A stretch of DNA of 51,024 nucleotides from Acaryochloris sp. CRU_2_0 (GCA_012034865.1 JAAUOM010000018.1:1-51024), one strand, 5' to 3'. Shown: positions 36,650-47,625, counted from the stretch's first letter. The notes: generated from the sequence alone by a model not told the origin. Made by a program: numbers and translations.

Positions 36650-37525
36650 GTGAAACTCGCAGTTTATGGAAAAGGCGGAATTGGTAAATCTACAACCAGT
36701 TGCAATATCTCAGTGGCATTGGCTAAGCGGGGCAAAAAAGTTCTGCAAATTGGTTGTGATCCCAAACACGACAGTACCTTCACTTTGACGGGTTTCTTGA
36801 TTCCTACCATTATCGACACCCTCCAAGAAAAGGATTACCACTACGAAGACGTTTGGCCAGAGGATGTCATCTACAAAGGCTATGGGGGCGTTGACTGTGT
36901 AGAAGCGGGTGGTCCTCCCGCCGGAGCAGGCTGTGGCGGATATGTCGTCGGTGAAACCGTCAAACTCCTCAAAGAACTCAATGCCTTTGATGAATATGAC
37001 GTCATTTTGTTTGACGTCTTAGGGGATGTCGTCTGTGGGGGGTTTGCGGCTCCCCTTAACTATGCAGACTACTGCATGATTGTCACGGATAACGGCTTTG
37101 ATGCTTTGTTTGCCGCCAATCGTATCGCTGCCTCTGTCCGGGAGAAGTCCCGCACCCATCCCCTGCGTTTAGCGGGTTTAATCGGCAACCGCACCTCCAA
37201 GCGGGATTTGATCGATAAATATATTGATGCGGTGCCCATGCCTGTATTGGAAATTCTGCCGTTAATTGAAGATATTCGGGTTTCTAGGGTGAAAGGCAAA
37301 ACCATGTTTGAGATGGCGGAGAAGGATCCCTCCTTAGCCTCCGTTTGCAATTACTACTTGAATATTGCCGATCAAGTTTTAGCTGGCCCGGAAGGGGTTG
37401 TGCCTGAAGATGCCCAAGATCGCGAACTCTTTGCGTTGCTGTCTGACTTTTACCTCAACCCCACTCAGCCTAAAACTGAGGAATCTAAGTCTGAGGAAGA
37501 GGAACTCGATTTGATGATGGTGTAA
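36650..37525 (+). CDS. chlL: Light-independent protochlorophyllide reductase iron-sulphur ATP-binding protein ChlL
   Basis: A 291-residue nitrogenase-iron-protein-like ATPase that delivers electrons to ChlNB in dark protochlorophyllide reduction. The P-loop is GKGGIGKS at 7-14. The cysteines that hold the [4Fe-4S] cluster between subunits are C95 (GAGCGG) and C129 (DVVCGG). Segments [13 protein letters not shown] and [14 protein letters not shown] are diagnostic. The start is GTG at 36650, preceded by ATAGGAGAA; the acidic tail ([13 protein letters not shown]) is common in the family. chlN follows 87 bp later in the same direction. Confidence 0.97.
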   Translation: MKLAVYGKGGIGKSTTSCNISVALAKRGKKVLQIGCDPKHDSTFTLTGFLIPTIIDTLQEKDYHYEDVWPEDVIYKGYGGVDCVEAGGPPAGAGCGGYVVGETVKLLKELNAFDEYDVILFDVLGDVVCGGFAAPLNYADYCMIVTDNGFDALFAANRIAASVREKSRTHPLRLAGLIGNRTSKRDLIDKYIDAVPMPVLEILPLIEDIRVSRVKGKTMFEMAEKDPSLASVCNYYLNIADQVLAGPEGVVPEDAQDRELFALLSDFYLNPTQPKTEESKSEEEELDLMMV

Positions 37526-39025
<1,500 letters not shown>

Positions 39026-39053
39026 GGTTCTCGGAAATCGTTATCTCAGCAAA

Positions 39054-39085
39054 ACCAGTCCTCTGCAAGATTGCAGAGGACTGGT
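39054..39085 (+). terminator. Strong hairpin after chlN
   Basis: A perfect 14-bp inverted repeat ACCAGTCCTCTGCA / TGCAGAGGACTGGT with a 4-nt AGAT loop, 28 bp after the chlN stop. The stem is very stable; the following CTGTGT is not a T-run, but the stem would still protect or end the chlLN transcript. Confidence 0.65.
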
Positions 39086-39256
39086 CTGTGTAAGGGTTGA
39101 ATGAAAGATGTCTTGGGTGCTGGGTTTGAATAAAGCCATTCTCACAGAATCAAGCTTCATCTTTATCCCTTGTTAGCAAAACGGGGTCAGTCAAATCGCC
39201 TTTTTTAGCAAGTATGATCTGGTTTCACCGCTTTGTAGAACTCACTGCCTGAGCAG

Positions 39257-39448
39257 CTAGACAGCCTTAACATTCACGGCGCAAGGACCTTTTCGGCCTT
39301 CACCAATTTCAAATTCGACGGTTTGCCCCTCAGCTAATGCTTCATTGTTAACTTCCGAATGGTGCACAAATAGATCGGCCCCACTTTCTTGTTCGATAAA
39401 ACCGTATCCTTTTTGGGCGTCGAACCACTTTACTTTACCTTTTGCCAT
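39257..39448 (-). CDS. Cold-shock domain protein (CspA-like)
   Basis: A 63-residue single cold-shock domain. RNP1 (KGYGFIEQ) and RNP2 (DLFVHHSE) are intact, preceded by [11 protein letters not shown] and followed by the ARG/GPCAVNV-type ending. Such proteins bind single-stranded RNA/DNA and melt secondary structure. Well-studied cyanobacteria mostly use RRM-type Rbp proteins for cold response instead, so a CspA-type protein is a minority trait. An AAAGAGGAAATA ribosome-binding site lies before the ATG at 39448. Confidence 0.93.
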   Translation of the reverse strand: MAKGKVKWFDAQKGYGFIEQESGADLFVHHSEVNNEALAEGQTVEFEIGEGRKGPCAVNVKAV

Positions 39449-39643
39449 TATTTCCTCTTTTGTAGCCGATGTTCTGGATGTCCCTTCTCAAGAAGCACCT
39501 GGCTTCTTCTATGGACTACGGGGTTCGACACTAGGTCATTCCTATAGGATCAGAGACTCAGGACATTATAGGAGAAAAAAATAAAATTCAGTGATAGAGA
39601 CTCAGTAAGTGTTCATTTTTAGAGACGATTTCTAAAATTTCTT

Positions 39644-41116
39644 ATGCACCGTCAGCGCTTAATATTATTGATTTCGGCCATTATCCTGATCGCCATTTCT
39701 TGGTTAGGCATCCTGAAAGCAAAATCAGGATTAACGATTCGCTCTTTGAGTGTCAATGACACCCCCATGATCTTTATGGCTCCCCAGAACACCAACAAGG
39801 TTCCCGGTATCTTGATTGCCCATGGTTTTGCCGGTTCGAAGCAATTGATGTTCGGATACAGCTACACCTTTGCCCAGGCGGGTTATGCAACCTTACTCTG
39901 GGATTTTAAGGGACATGGCAGTAATCCAGCCCCCTCAGATTTGACCGGACTCCAGCCGGATCTAGACATTGCCTATCAAACCCTGATTGCCCAACCAGAA
40001 GTTGACCCTGAATCAGTGGCAATCTTAGGGCATTCCATGGGCAGTAGTGCAGTGATGACGGCCAGTATCGAGCAGCCCGAAAAATTTGCTGCCACCCTGG
40101 CGATTTCCCCGACCCAAGCAGCGGTCACGTCAAGACTGCCTGCCAACTTACAACTGCAAGCAGGGAGTGGCGAAGGACAGTTTGTCGAGAGTGCCAAGAC
40201 TTTACTGCAAAGAGCAGGCGGACAAAACCAAAATTTAGATCAAGGCAGAGGACGACAGCTCATCGTGGTTCCCAATGTGGAACATATCACCATTTTATTT
40301 AGCGATATCAGCCATCAAAGTGCTCTCAGGTGGTTAAATCAAACCTTCAACCACACCAGTGCAAGTACCTACATTGATCGGCGAATGGGTTGGTATGGGT
40401 TTCACCTCATCGGCGGGTTAATGCTGATTGCGGCGCTGGTTCCCAGCATAATCAAATCTCCAACCGTGCCGTTATCAAAAAAACCTGTACGTTATTGGGG
40501 TGGACTGCTATGCGCTCCCTGCGCTGCCACTCTGCTCTTGATCCTGATCAGCCGGGGGCATGAGTTAGAAAACCTGGGGGGCTTAAAAGTGGGTGGAGCC
40601 TTGGGTTTATGGTTTTGTGTGGCTGGATTAGCTTGGTTAGGCGTACAAGGTCAAGGCTCTCTCTATAAACGGAGCCGAGCCAAGTTTCCTACCCTAAGAA
40701 GTATCAGTCTAGGACTTTTAGTATTTGCCCTATTGTGGTTTGCGTTTGGAGCGATGGCTCAAGTGGTCTGGTTACAATGGGGGTTGATCCCGGCTCGATT
40801 GCAACGCTGGCCATTATTATCCCTTAGTTGTTTCCCTTGGTTCTTAGCTTCAGGCTTTGCTCAACAGGGTGGGGGAGTGGGCAAACGAGTCCTGTGGTGG
40901 TTGGGGCAAACGATCGCTCTAATTGGAGGATTAATTTTGACGATCTATGCCTTACCCCAGTTGGGATTCATCTTTTTGCTGTTGCCCCTTTTCCCAATTA
41001 TTTTTGGCATTCTCTCCTTTGTTGCTGCTCAGCTCAAGGATGCCTGGAGCTATGCCTTGGGCAGTGCCTTATTCTTTGGTTGGACGCTGGCAGCAGCCTT
41101 TCCATTGGTTGGATAA
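39644..41116 (+). CDS. Alpha/beta hydrolase with a multi-helix membrane domain
   Basis: A 490-residue protein. After one N-terminal membrane helix (LILLISAIILIAISWLGIL) comes an alpha/beta-hydrolase domain: LIAHGFAGSKQLM (oxyanion region), the nucleophile elbow GHSMGSSA near residue 130, and a possible catalytic His in PNVEHITILF. The C-terminal half (~from residue 255) has six or so hydrophobic helices. The arrangement suggests a dienelactone-hydrolase/esterase-like enzyme held in the membrane; the substrate is unknown. It converges on tsaD, whose stop lies 15 bp away. Confidence 0.75.
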   Translation: MHRQRLILLISAIILIAISWLGILKAKSGLTIRSLSVNDTPMIFMAPQNTNKVPGILIAHGFAGSKQLMFGYSYTFAQAGYATLLWDFKGHGSNPAPSDLTGLQPDLDIAYQTLIAQPEVDPESVAILGHSMGSSAVMTASIEQPEKFAATLAISPTQAAVTSRLPANLQLQAGSGEGQFVESAKTLLQRAGGQNQNLDQGRGRQLIVVPNVEHITILFSDISHQSALRWLNQTFNHTSASTYIDRRMGWYGFHLIGGLMLIAALVPSIIKSPTVPLSKKPVRYWGGLLCAPCAATLLLILISRGHELENLGGLKVGGALGLWFCVAGLAWLGVQGQGSLYKRSRAKFPTLRSISLGLLVFALLWFAFGAMAQVVWLQWGLIPARLQRWPLLSLSCFPWFLASGFAQQGGGVGKRVLWWLGQTIALIGGLILTIYALPQLGFIFLLLPLFPIIFGILSFVAAQLKDAWSYALGSALFFGWTLAAAFPLVG

Positions 41117-41131
41117 GAGCCAATTTTGGGT

Positions 41132-42177
41132 TTAAGGTTGCTGATAGAGTTCCATCACCTGGGAAATCGGCATACGTGAGAGGGCTGCCAAGGTCAGGGG
41201 GGAGGTATGTCCTCGCTGTAGATGCTCTGCGCCTGCACAAGCAATCATAGCGGCATTGTCGGTACAGAGGGCTAGGGGCGGTAACAGAACCTGGAGATGG
41301 TGTTTTTCCGCCGCTCTCAACAAATGGCTTCTCAGGAGACTGTTGGCTGCAACGCCACCCCCGATCGCAATAGTGGATAAGCCGTAGTTCAAGGCACAGT
41401 CAATGGTTCGTCGCGTTAAAGCTTGAGCAACGATTGCTTGAAAACTAGCAGCCAGATCGGCTACAGGCAAATCAATCTCCTGTTGCTGATGAGTTTGTAC
41501 CAACCTGAGTACGGCTGTTTTCAGGCCACTGAAACTAGAGTCATAGGGATGAAAGCCACCTTCTGGTAGAGAAATTTTGCCCTCTGGCAGTAAAAAGGCA
41601 TGGGGATTGCCAGTTTTGGCGATGCGATCGATGGCGGGTCCCCCAGGATACCCTAAATCTAAGAGGCGCGCGACTTTATCAAAAGCTTCCCCGGCAGCAT
41701 CATCCCGTGTTTGTCCGAGGGTCTGATACTGGCCACAGCCTTCGACTTTAATCAGACTGGTATGTCCCCCCGACACTAGTAAGCTCAGAAACGGTGGAGT
41801 CAGATCTGGATTTTGCAAGTAGGACGCATGAATATGTCCTTCTAAATGGTGAATGCCAATCAGGGGCTTGTTGTAGAGGATAGCTAGGGTTTTGGCAGCG
41901 GTCAGCCCGACTAAGAGTGACCCGACTAAACCAGGAGCACAGGTGACGGCAATGCCATCAATGCCATCCCAATCGGTTTGGGCTTGGGATAAGGCTTGGG
42001 CGATCGCAGCATTAATGGATTCCACATGCTGGCGGGATGCCACTTCTGGCACAACTCCCCCATAGGGGTGATGAATCTCAATTTGAGATGCAACAATATT
42101 ACTCAAAATGTGACGTTTTTTACAACTGCTGCGGCAGTTTCATCACAACTCGTTTCAATTGCTAAAACTGTGGCCAT
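41132..42177 (-). pseudogene. tsaD: tRNA N6-threonylcarbamoyladenosine transferase TsaD, split by a one-base frameshift
   Basis: The main frame (from 42106) begins abruptly at [20 protein letters not shown], lacking the usual first ~25 residues. Those residues are present just upstream in another frame: [21 protein letters not shown] from ATG 42177. One missing G (plus strand) near 42114-42116 explains the break, and restoring it gives a normal ~348-residue TsaD. Metal and nucleotide motifs are intact downstream ([26 protein letters not shown]). TsaD makes t6A37 in tRNAs reading ANN codons, with TsaB/TsaE. The gene is essential in most bacteria, so a sequencing error is the best explanation. 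The alternative start at 42106 would lose the ETSCDET phosphate-binding loop. Confidence 0.9.
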
Positions 42178-42348
42178 AAACTGGTAACTTCGTGATGGTG
42201 TATGCGTGTAATTAGGTCTCTCAATTCTTTACCAAGACCCTCCTGAAAGAGTATGATCGCTTCTAAAGTCTATGCGTCTACCCTGGCAGAAAGTTAAAAG
42301 CTTTTTGTTAATTAAAATTTTTGTTTCGTTATAGGGGAAACAATTTCT

Positions 42349-42852
42349 ATGCGTCGATTGTTTGCTGTCCTTCTCGTAATCACCCTGTGGCTAGGTGTTG
42401 TACCTCCAGCATTTGCTGATATTGGTGGATTAGTGCCTTGCAGTGAATCTCCTAAATTCCAAGAACGTGCGGCTCAAGCCCGTAACACTACCGGTGACCC
42501 CGAATCTGGCCGTAAGCGCTTTGAAGCTTATAGCAAAGCTTTATGTGGTGCTGAAGATGGTCTGCCCCGAATCATTGCTGGGGGTCCCCTCAGTCGTGCG
42601 GGTGATTTTCTGATTCCGGGCTTGTTTTGGATCTACATTATGGGTGCTATTGGTAATGCCAGCCGTAATTATCAAATTGCCAATCGCAAGAAAAATACTA
42701 AGAATCCAGCGATGGGTGAAGTCGTCATTGATGTGCCTTTGGCCGTTTCATCGACAATGGCTTCTTTTGCTTGGCCTTTAACGGCGTTTCGAGAACTCAC
42801 CACGGGTCAGTTAACCGTTCCTGATTCTGACATTACGGTCGCACCGCGATAA
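42349..42852 (+). CDS. psaF: Photosystem I subunit III (PsaF)
   Basis: A 167-residue PSI subunit with a cleavable lumenal signal peptide ([20 protein letters not shown], cleavage after AFA). The lumenal N-terminal domain has [11 protein letters not shown] and [13 protein letters not shown], with its two cysteines for a disulphide. The membrane part includes [19 protein letters not shown]. In cyanobacteria PsaF stabilises the complex and borders PsaJ rather than docking plastocyanin strongly. The ATG follows AGGGGAAACA. psaJ follows 47 bp later, the conserved cyanobacterial order. Confidence 0.96.
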   Translation: MRRLFAVLLVITLWLGVVPPAFADIGGLVPCSESPKFQERAAQARNTTGDPESGRKRFEAYSKALCGAEDGLPRIIAGGPLSRAGDFLIPGLFWIYIMGAIGNASRNYQIANRKKNTKNPAMGEVVIDVPLAVSSTMASFAWPLTAFRELTTGQLTVPDSDITVAPR

Positions 42853-42899
42853 ATTCAGTGGGTGAAAACCCGCTAAAAATTGATTCGGAGAAAGATTTT

Positions 42900-43013
42900 A
42901 TGAAGTTTTTTAGTACGGCTCCTGTTCTTGCATTTATCTGGTTTACTCTCACAGCAGGTTTCCTAGTCGAGTTGCAACGCTTCTTCCCGGATGTGTTGTT
43001 TTACCCTTTTTAG
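42900..43013 (+). CDS. psaJ: Photosystem I subunit IX (PsaJ)
   Basis: A 37-residue single-helix protein, [20 protein letters not shown] followed by [17 protein letters not shown]. This is typical PsaJ: a membrane helix followed by the L-E-(L/I)-x-R-F-F-P-D-x-L-F-Y-P-F end. It neighbours PsaF in the PSI monomer and helps bind chlorophylls. The ribosome-binding site GGAGAAAGA is directly upstream. It is cotranscribed with psaF. Confidence 0.96.
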   Translation: MKFFSTAPVLAFIWFTLTAGFLVELQRFFPDVLFYPF

Positions 43014-43133
43014 AGCTGGGGCTGTCATCCTAAGCAACAGCGACAAGATGAGTTTCCACTCAACCACCCACTTTTAGCTGCTCAAATTTTGAGTCGGTCA
43101 TGCTGTTGGGGTCTTTCCGCGTTCTAACGAGGG

Positions 43134-44711
43134 ATGCAAGCTAAACATTTAAAACCAATCAAAAAGCGCCAAGCAGATATCCACAGAGTTGTGGTCACTG
43201 CTGAGCAAATGCGAGAGATTGAATCGCGTATTTTTGCAGCGGGGATGCCAGTTGCTGCGCTCATGGAAAAAGTTGGGGGTCTGATTGCACATCGCATTCA
43301 GACCCTATATTCGTGTTTAGATACCCCCAGTGTTGGTATTCTCATCGGTCCTGGACACAATGGCGGCGATGCCCTTGTGGTTGCCCGTGAGCTGCACTTT
43401 CAGGGCTATCAGGTTCAAATTTGCCGACCCCTTCCTCGTGCTAAAGCCCTTACGGATCAACATGCTCAGTATGTTGCTTCGCTGGGTCTACCGATCGCAG
43501 CACAACTAGAAGATTTACACACCTGTGATCTACTCATTGATGGCTTGTTTGGCTTTGGTCTAGAGCGCCCCTTAGAGGGTGCGATCGCAAATCTAATCAA
43601 TCAAATTAACACCTGGTCTCAACCCCTCATCAGCATTGATCTGCCGTCGGGTTTGCATACCGATACAGGTGAAGTTTTGGGCACAGCCATCCAAGCCACG
43701 CATACCCTGTGTTTAGGACTGTGGAAATTAGGACTCCTGCAAGATCAAGGACTGGCCTATATTGGCAAAGCCCAACTGATTGACTTTGGCATCCCCCTTG
43801 CCGATATCACGGCTGTTCTCAGTTCTGATCCTGCTGTACAAAGAATCACTCCAGCCAAGGCAATGGCTGGATTTCCGTTACCCCGTCATCCCAAGACCCA
43901 TAAGTACCGACAGGGGCATTGCTTACTCATAGGCGGATCCCAAGAGTATGGCGGCAGTATTATTCTCACCGCTTTGGGCTGTCGAGCGACGGGGGTGGGC
44001 ATGGTCACAATTGCGGTTCCTGCCTCCTTAAAGCCTTTATTGCTGCAATATGTCCCGGAAGCTCTGGTGGTGGCTTGCCCTGAAACAGATACGGGTGCGA
44101 TCGCTCATCTACCCAAGGATTTGTCTTTAGAGAAGTTTGATGCCATTGTCTATGGGCCGGGGGTAACCACCACCCCCTCCACAGTATTGGAATCAGTATT
44201 ACCTTGCCCTTGTCCACTGATCTTAGATGCTGATGGCTTAACCCTTTTGGCTGACCAAGACCCCGTAGCGATGCTCAAAACCAGACCCAGCAAAACGATT
44301 CTCACTCCCCATCCTGGAGAATTTAAGCGGCTGTTTCCTCTCTTGAATAGGGACAATGTCCCAGAAATAGTTCAACAAGCAGCCCAAGCCACAGGGGCTT
44401 ACCTAGTCTATAAGGGAGCTAGGGTGATCCTCGCACCCCCTCAAGGTTCGACTTGGATTAATCCAGAAAGTACGCCTGCGTTAGCCCGTGGCGGCAGTGG
44501 AGATGTCTTGACGGGCATCTTGGGAGGACTCGTAGCTCAAAGTTCTCCAGAAGAAAGGTCACTGTCTACCTGCCTGTGTAGCGGTATTTGGTGGCATGCC
44601 CAAGCGGGTAGAAGGGCGGCTGACAACTTTACCGAATTGGGGGTAGATCCCCTCACTCTTTGTGATGCCTTGATCCCTACCCTGACCCTGGCCGCAGATT
44701 TTCAGACATAA
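43134..44711 (+). CDS. nnr: Bifunctional NAD(P)HX repair enzyme (epimerase / ADP- or ATP-dependent dehydratase)
   Basis: A 525-residue fusion. The N-terminal NnrE (YjeF_N) half has LMEKVGGLIAHRI and the nucleotide-loop GPGHNGGDALVVARELHFQG, and epimerises R- and S-NAD(P)HX. The C-terminal NnrD half (carbohydrate-kinase fold, from ~residue 245) has LLIGGSQEYGG, YGPGV, ILTPHPGEFKRL and the catalytic ARGGSGDVLTGILGGL, and dehydrates NAD(P)HX back to NAD(P)H. Both halves look complete. The gene lies 120 bp after psaJ and ends just before a hairpin. Confidence 0.94.
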   Translation: MQAKHLKPIKKRQADIHRVVVTAEQMREIESRIFAAGMPVAALMEKVGGLIAHRIQTLYSCLDTPSVGILIGPGHNGGDALVVARELHFQGYQVQICRPLPRAKALTDQHAQYVASLGLPIAAQLEDLHTCDLLIDGLFGFGLERPLEGAIANLINQINTWSQPLISIDLPSGLHTDTGEVLGTAIQATHTLCLGLWKLGLLQDQGLAYIGKAQLIDFGIPLADITAVLSSDPAVQRITPAKAMAGFPLPRHPKTHKYRQGHCLLIGGSQEYGGSIILTALGCRATGVGMVTIAVPASLKPLLLQYVPEALVVACPETDTGAIAHLPKDLSLEKFDAIVYGPGVTTTPSTVLESVLPCPCPLILDADGLTLLADQDPVAMLKTRPSKTILTPHPGEFKRLFPLLNRDNVPEIVQQAAQATGAYLVYKGARVILAPPQGSTWINPESTPALARGGSGDVLTGILGGLVAQSSPEERSLSTCLCSGIWWHAQAGRRAADNFTELGVDPLTLCDALIPTLTLAADFQT

Positions 44712-44712
44712 A

Positions 44713-44741
44713 AACATCCCCCACAGGATGTAGGGGATGTT
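44713..44741. terminator. Hairpin between nnr and psaL (convergent)
   Basis: A 9-bp inverted repeat AACATCCCC / GGGGATGTT with an 11-nt loop, starting 1 bp after the nnr stop. A-run (AAAAC) on the left side makes it a likely terminator for the minus-strand psaL gene as well. Confidence 0.65.
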
Positions 44742-44806
44742 GTCAATCTATAAGCCTATACCGCAAGAATCCAGCCTCCTGAATGGAGTGGATAGCCTAG
44801 TTGGTC

Positions 44807-45277
44807 TTAGCCCCCGAACATATTCAGTAAATAAGGGGTTTGAGAAAGGGCACCTGCAAGGACAGCCCCCCCACATCCACCCAAGAGGAAACCACTGCTA
44901 ATCCCACTCCAGCCTTCTTTAGTGCCAAAGTCATTGGGGGGATTAGGAGTCGTGACGGTGGCGATGGGTTTGGGGACTGAAACACTGATATATAGGGATA
45001 TTGCCACGGTTAAGATGACAATAATGCCGACGGCTGACAAAACACCCGAAATTGCGCCTAGCTGGGTGCCGCGAGCAGGACCTGAGGTGGCAAACGGACC
45101 ATAGAGATAGTAGCCGTGAGCCATGCCAATTTCTAGACCCCGATTACTGGCGGATAATCCTTGTCGGTATGCAGGTAAGTTATTGATCCAGGCTTTTACA
45201 ATTCCAGAAGCATTAACCGGTGTCGCTAAATTCCCAACTTGGGGGTCGCCACCGTGTGTAACCATGTCCATTGTCAT
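44807..45277 (-). CDS. psaL: Photosystem I subunit XI (PsaL)
   Basis: A 156-residue PSI subunit with an N-terminal cytoplasmic arm (GDPQVGNLATPVNASGIVKA), RQGLSASNRGLEIGMAHGYYL, and two or three membrane helices (LGAISGVLSAVGIIVILTVAI; GWSGISSGFLLGGCGGAVLAG). PsaL sits at the trimer/tetramer interface of PSI. The start ATG at 45277 (MTMDMVTHGGD) follows GAGGAGA. Its upstream region is shared with ygfZ and contains the palindrome at 45448-45467. Confidence 0.96.
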   Translation of the reverse strand: MTMDMVTHGGDPQVGNLATPVNASGIVKAWINNLPAYRQGLSASNRGLEIGMAHGYYLYGPFATSGPARGTQLGAISGVLSAVGIIVILTVAISLYISVSVPKPIATVTTPNPPNDFGTKEGWSGISSGFLLGGCGGAVLAGALSQTPYLLNMFGG

Positions 45278-45447
45278 TGATATTAATCTCCTCTCAAATC
45301 TTTGAACCCCTCTTTAAGATGGCTCGAAGTTAGGGGTGCGGGAATAAATAAATGAAAAGATAACGCTGAAAGTCATCATCTCATAGAACAGTATGGTTTC
45401 TGCTCTTTGCAACAAAATAAGTCGATGGTGTCAGGGGTTGGCGTTAG

Positions 45448-45467
45448 ATTTCTTATTAATAAGAAAT
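45448..45467. promoter_or_regulatory. Perfect 20-bp palindrome between psaL and ygfZ
   Basis: The sequence ATTTCTTATT / AATAAGAAAT is its own reverse complement, in a 297-bp divergent intergenic region. It lies ~170 bp from the psaL start and ~108 bp from the ygfZ start. The even symmetry suits binding of a dimeric regulator; the loopless form makes a terminator unlikely. No known binding-site consensus matches. Confidence 0.4.
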
Positions 45468-45574
45468 ATTTGTTTGTATTTAAGCAATTCCTTAATCCTG
45501 ATGAGACTACATCTTGACTTTTGAGGCTGCGAGTCATAATAGAAACAACGAGAGGAGGATCTTTTACAGTTGAA

Positions 45575-46651
45575 ATGATGGAGACCTTACGGAATTACCA
45601 AAGCCAGCAGGGTGCTACTTGGGGTGAAGTAGACGGAGGATCGCAAGGGATCGTGAGTTTTGGTGCCGATGAGCAAGCGTTATCGGCGGTGCAATCCAGT
45701 GTGGCGGTGTGCGATCGCACCCATTGGGGGCGTTTGCAAGTCAGCGATGCCGATCGCTTGGCCTTCCTGCACAATCAGACCACCAACAATTTCAAAATTC
45801 TCCAACCCGGCCAAGGGTGCGAGACAGTCTTTGTCACTTCGACGGCTCGCACCCTTGACCTAGTCAGTGCCTATGTTACAGAAGAGAGCGTTATTCTATT
45901 GGTATCGCCAAATCGGCGTCAACAGTTATTGAGCTGGTGCGATCGCTATATTTTCTTTGGCGACAAAGTCAAAATTGCAGACATTACCGCTCAAACCGTA
46001 GCTTTTAGTCTACTAGGACCTACAAGTGAGGCACTCCTGCAAACCCTAGGTGTCAGCGCATTACCTGCATCAGCCCATGATCACCTGAGCGCCACTATCA
46101 ATGGTCACAGCATACGTATTGCCCTAGGTAGCGGCCTGACCAGCCCCGGATTTACCCTGATCACAGACATAAATTCAGGAGCTGCCCTTTGGCAAACCCT
46201 CATAGAGCAGGGAGCCTGTCCTTTTGGTGAAACAGTTTGGGAGTGCTTAAGAATCACCCAAGGACGTCCCAAACCCGATGCTGAATTAACCGAGGATATC
46301 AATCCGCTAGAAGCAGGTCTATGGCAAACCATCGCCTTCGATAAAGGCTGCTATATTGGCCAAGAAACTATTGCCCGCCTCCAGACCTATCAAGGCGTTA
46401 AGCAACAACTTTGGGGCATTCAGTTGAGTCAATCCGTCCCTCCGGGCACTCCCATTAAGGTGGCGGATAAAAAAATGGGAATGCTCACCAGCCTAGTGGA
46501 TACACCTGAGGGGGCACGGGGCTTGGGCTATATCAAAACCAAAGTTGGAGAACCTGGCACTCCTGTCACCCTTGGCGTAGCAACCGGAACCTTAGTAGCT
46601 GTACCGTTTGTGACCCACCTTCTACCTACGCCTGAGCCAGCTTCTGAATAG
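45575..46651 (+). CDS. ygfZ: YgfZ-like tRNA-modifying/iron-sulphur folate-binding protein
   Basis: A ~358-residue GcvT-fold protein. The family signature KGCYIGQETIARL (with the conserved Cys) is near residue 245. QSSVAVCDRTHWGRLQVSDADRLAFLHNQ and TINPLEAGLW-like segments show the T-protein fold. YgfZ/IBA57-type proteins assist Fe-S enzyme assembly, including MiaB. A frame from 45521 is open, but family starts suggest the ATG at 45575 or 45578 (METLRNYQSQQGATWGEV); an AGGAGG at 45553 is somewhat far upstream. Confidence 0.85.
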   Translation: MMETLRNYQSQQGATWGEVDGGSQGIVSFGADEQALSAVQSSVAVCDRTHWGRLQVSDADRLAFLHNQTTNNFKILQPGQGCETVFVTSTARTLDLVSAYVTEESVILLVSPNRRQQLLSWCDRYIFFGDKVKIADITAQTVAFSLLGPTSEALLQTLGVSALPASAHDHLSATINGHSIRIALGSGLTSPGFTLITDINSGAALWQTLIEQGACPFGETVWECLRITQGRPKPDAELTEDINPLEAGLWQTIAFDKGCYIGQETIARLQTYQGVKQQLWGIQLSQSVPPGTPIKVADKKMGMLTSLVDTPEGARGLGYIKTKVGEPGTPVTLGVATGTLVAVPFVTHLLPTPEPASE

Positions 46652-46776
46652 TCAATACAGCACGATTGTCGTTGTGCGCTCATAAATACCCCTGTACAAA
46701 TATCACACCCATTCAACTCCACCACCAAGGGGTGCGTCTACTCAGCAGCGGTGCTGGAAAATGTTTCTCTCAACAA

Positions 46777-47388
46777 CTACTTCTGATCACACCCAGGTGC
46801 GTACCCTAGATGCTGCCGATAAATGCAGAACAGCATCAGTGCATTCCCCATTAAAAGGTAAATCTGAAAGGCTGCGTTTTCGATATTCCATACTGGAATA
46901 GAGGGAATTACTAACACCACGCTAATGAAGAATGCACCGTAGGTGATGCCGGTCTCAGTTTCAGGGTGTTTCCACGCTTTGATTAAGGTTGGACAGGATG
47001 CAAATCCATCGCCAGCGGCTGCCAAAAGAATGGCGATGTGTGGTGAATCAATTATTACCCAGACAAACAAGGCCAATAATGATAAAGATCCGCAAATCAG
47101 ATCAAAACTTGTGAGTTGCCAGTAGCTTTTGGGATTCACAAAAGAGGCGAGAAAGACCAATAAGGGTAGGAAACCTGCCAGAAAAATCCTGCTCGTAGCC
47201 CAAAAGTCGGCGTTTGAGGCAAAAGCTGCCGCAGTACCGATCAGGGGTGCTAATGTCCACATTGCCCAGGACACCCGATTGGGTTTGCTTTTACCAGAAA
47301 GTGTATCTCGAATGTACGCATAGGCACCCCCAACACTGCTCAGGACGCTGAGAACGACAAGCCAATGAATGAGAGGCAGACTGAACAT
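46777..47388 (-). CDS. Hypothetical multi-pass membrane protein
   Basis: A 203-residue hydrophobic protein with about six predicted helices. NRVSWAMWTLAPLIG, ASCPTLIKAWKHPETETGITYG and a C-terminal FQIYLLMGNALMLFCIYR are its more polar landmarks. The layout of two similar halves (NRVSW... and ...CPTLIKAWKHPETET) recalls PQ-loop transporter proteins, but the P-Q pairs are absent, so this is only a resemblance. ATG 47388 (MFSLPLIHW) is a better start than the TTG at 47394. Confidence 0.6.
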   Translation of the reverse strand: MFSLPLIHWLVVLSVLSSVGGAYAYIRDTLSGKSKPNRVSWAMWTLAPLIGTAAAFASNADFWATSRIFLAGFLPLLVFLASFVNPKSYWQLTSFDLICGSLSLLALFVWVIIDSPHIAILLAAAGDGFASCPTLIKAWKHPETETGITYGAFFISVVLVIPSIPVWNIENAAFQIYLLMGNALMLFCIYRQHLGYAPGCDQK

Positions 47389-47493
47389 GGCCAATGTTGA
47401 GGGACTCTATTGTCAATTAAATTATAAGTTTATGAAGCGGTACCTCGACAAATCAGTGTATTGTCGGAAAAAAGCCGTTTAACAATTTAATCT

Positions 47494-47625
47494 GATGAAA
47501 TAGGGTCATTTGTAAACGATAAAGGCAACAAGCAATGGATATGGTTAGCGCTGGATGTAGCCACTCGTGAGATCATTGGTGGTTATGTTGGTGTTCGCTT
47601 TGAGTCCGGAGCAAGCCGTCTGTAG
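47494..47625 (+). pseudogene. IS1-family transposase remnant
   Basis: A 43-residue frame ending TAG at 47623-47625 encodes DEIGSFVNDKGNKQWIWLAL then DVATREIIGGYVG. This is the central part of IS1-type DDE transposases (D-E-(M/I)-x-S-F-V...K-x-N-K-x-W-I-W-L-A-(L/V)-D), with the second catalytic Asp of the D-D-E set in LALD. The N- and C-terminal parts are missing, and the frame closes at both ends, so it is a dead fragment. It sits just upstream of the pentapeptide-repeat gene. Confidence 0.75.

Noticed and set aside
46777..47388. SemiSWEET/PQ-loop sugar transporter
   Set aside because: The half-repeat layout is suggestive but the Pro-Gln pairs are absent and the length differs; kept as hypothetical membrane protein.
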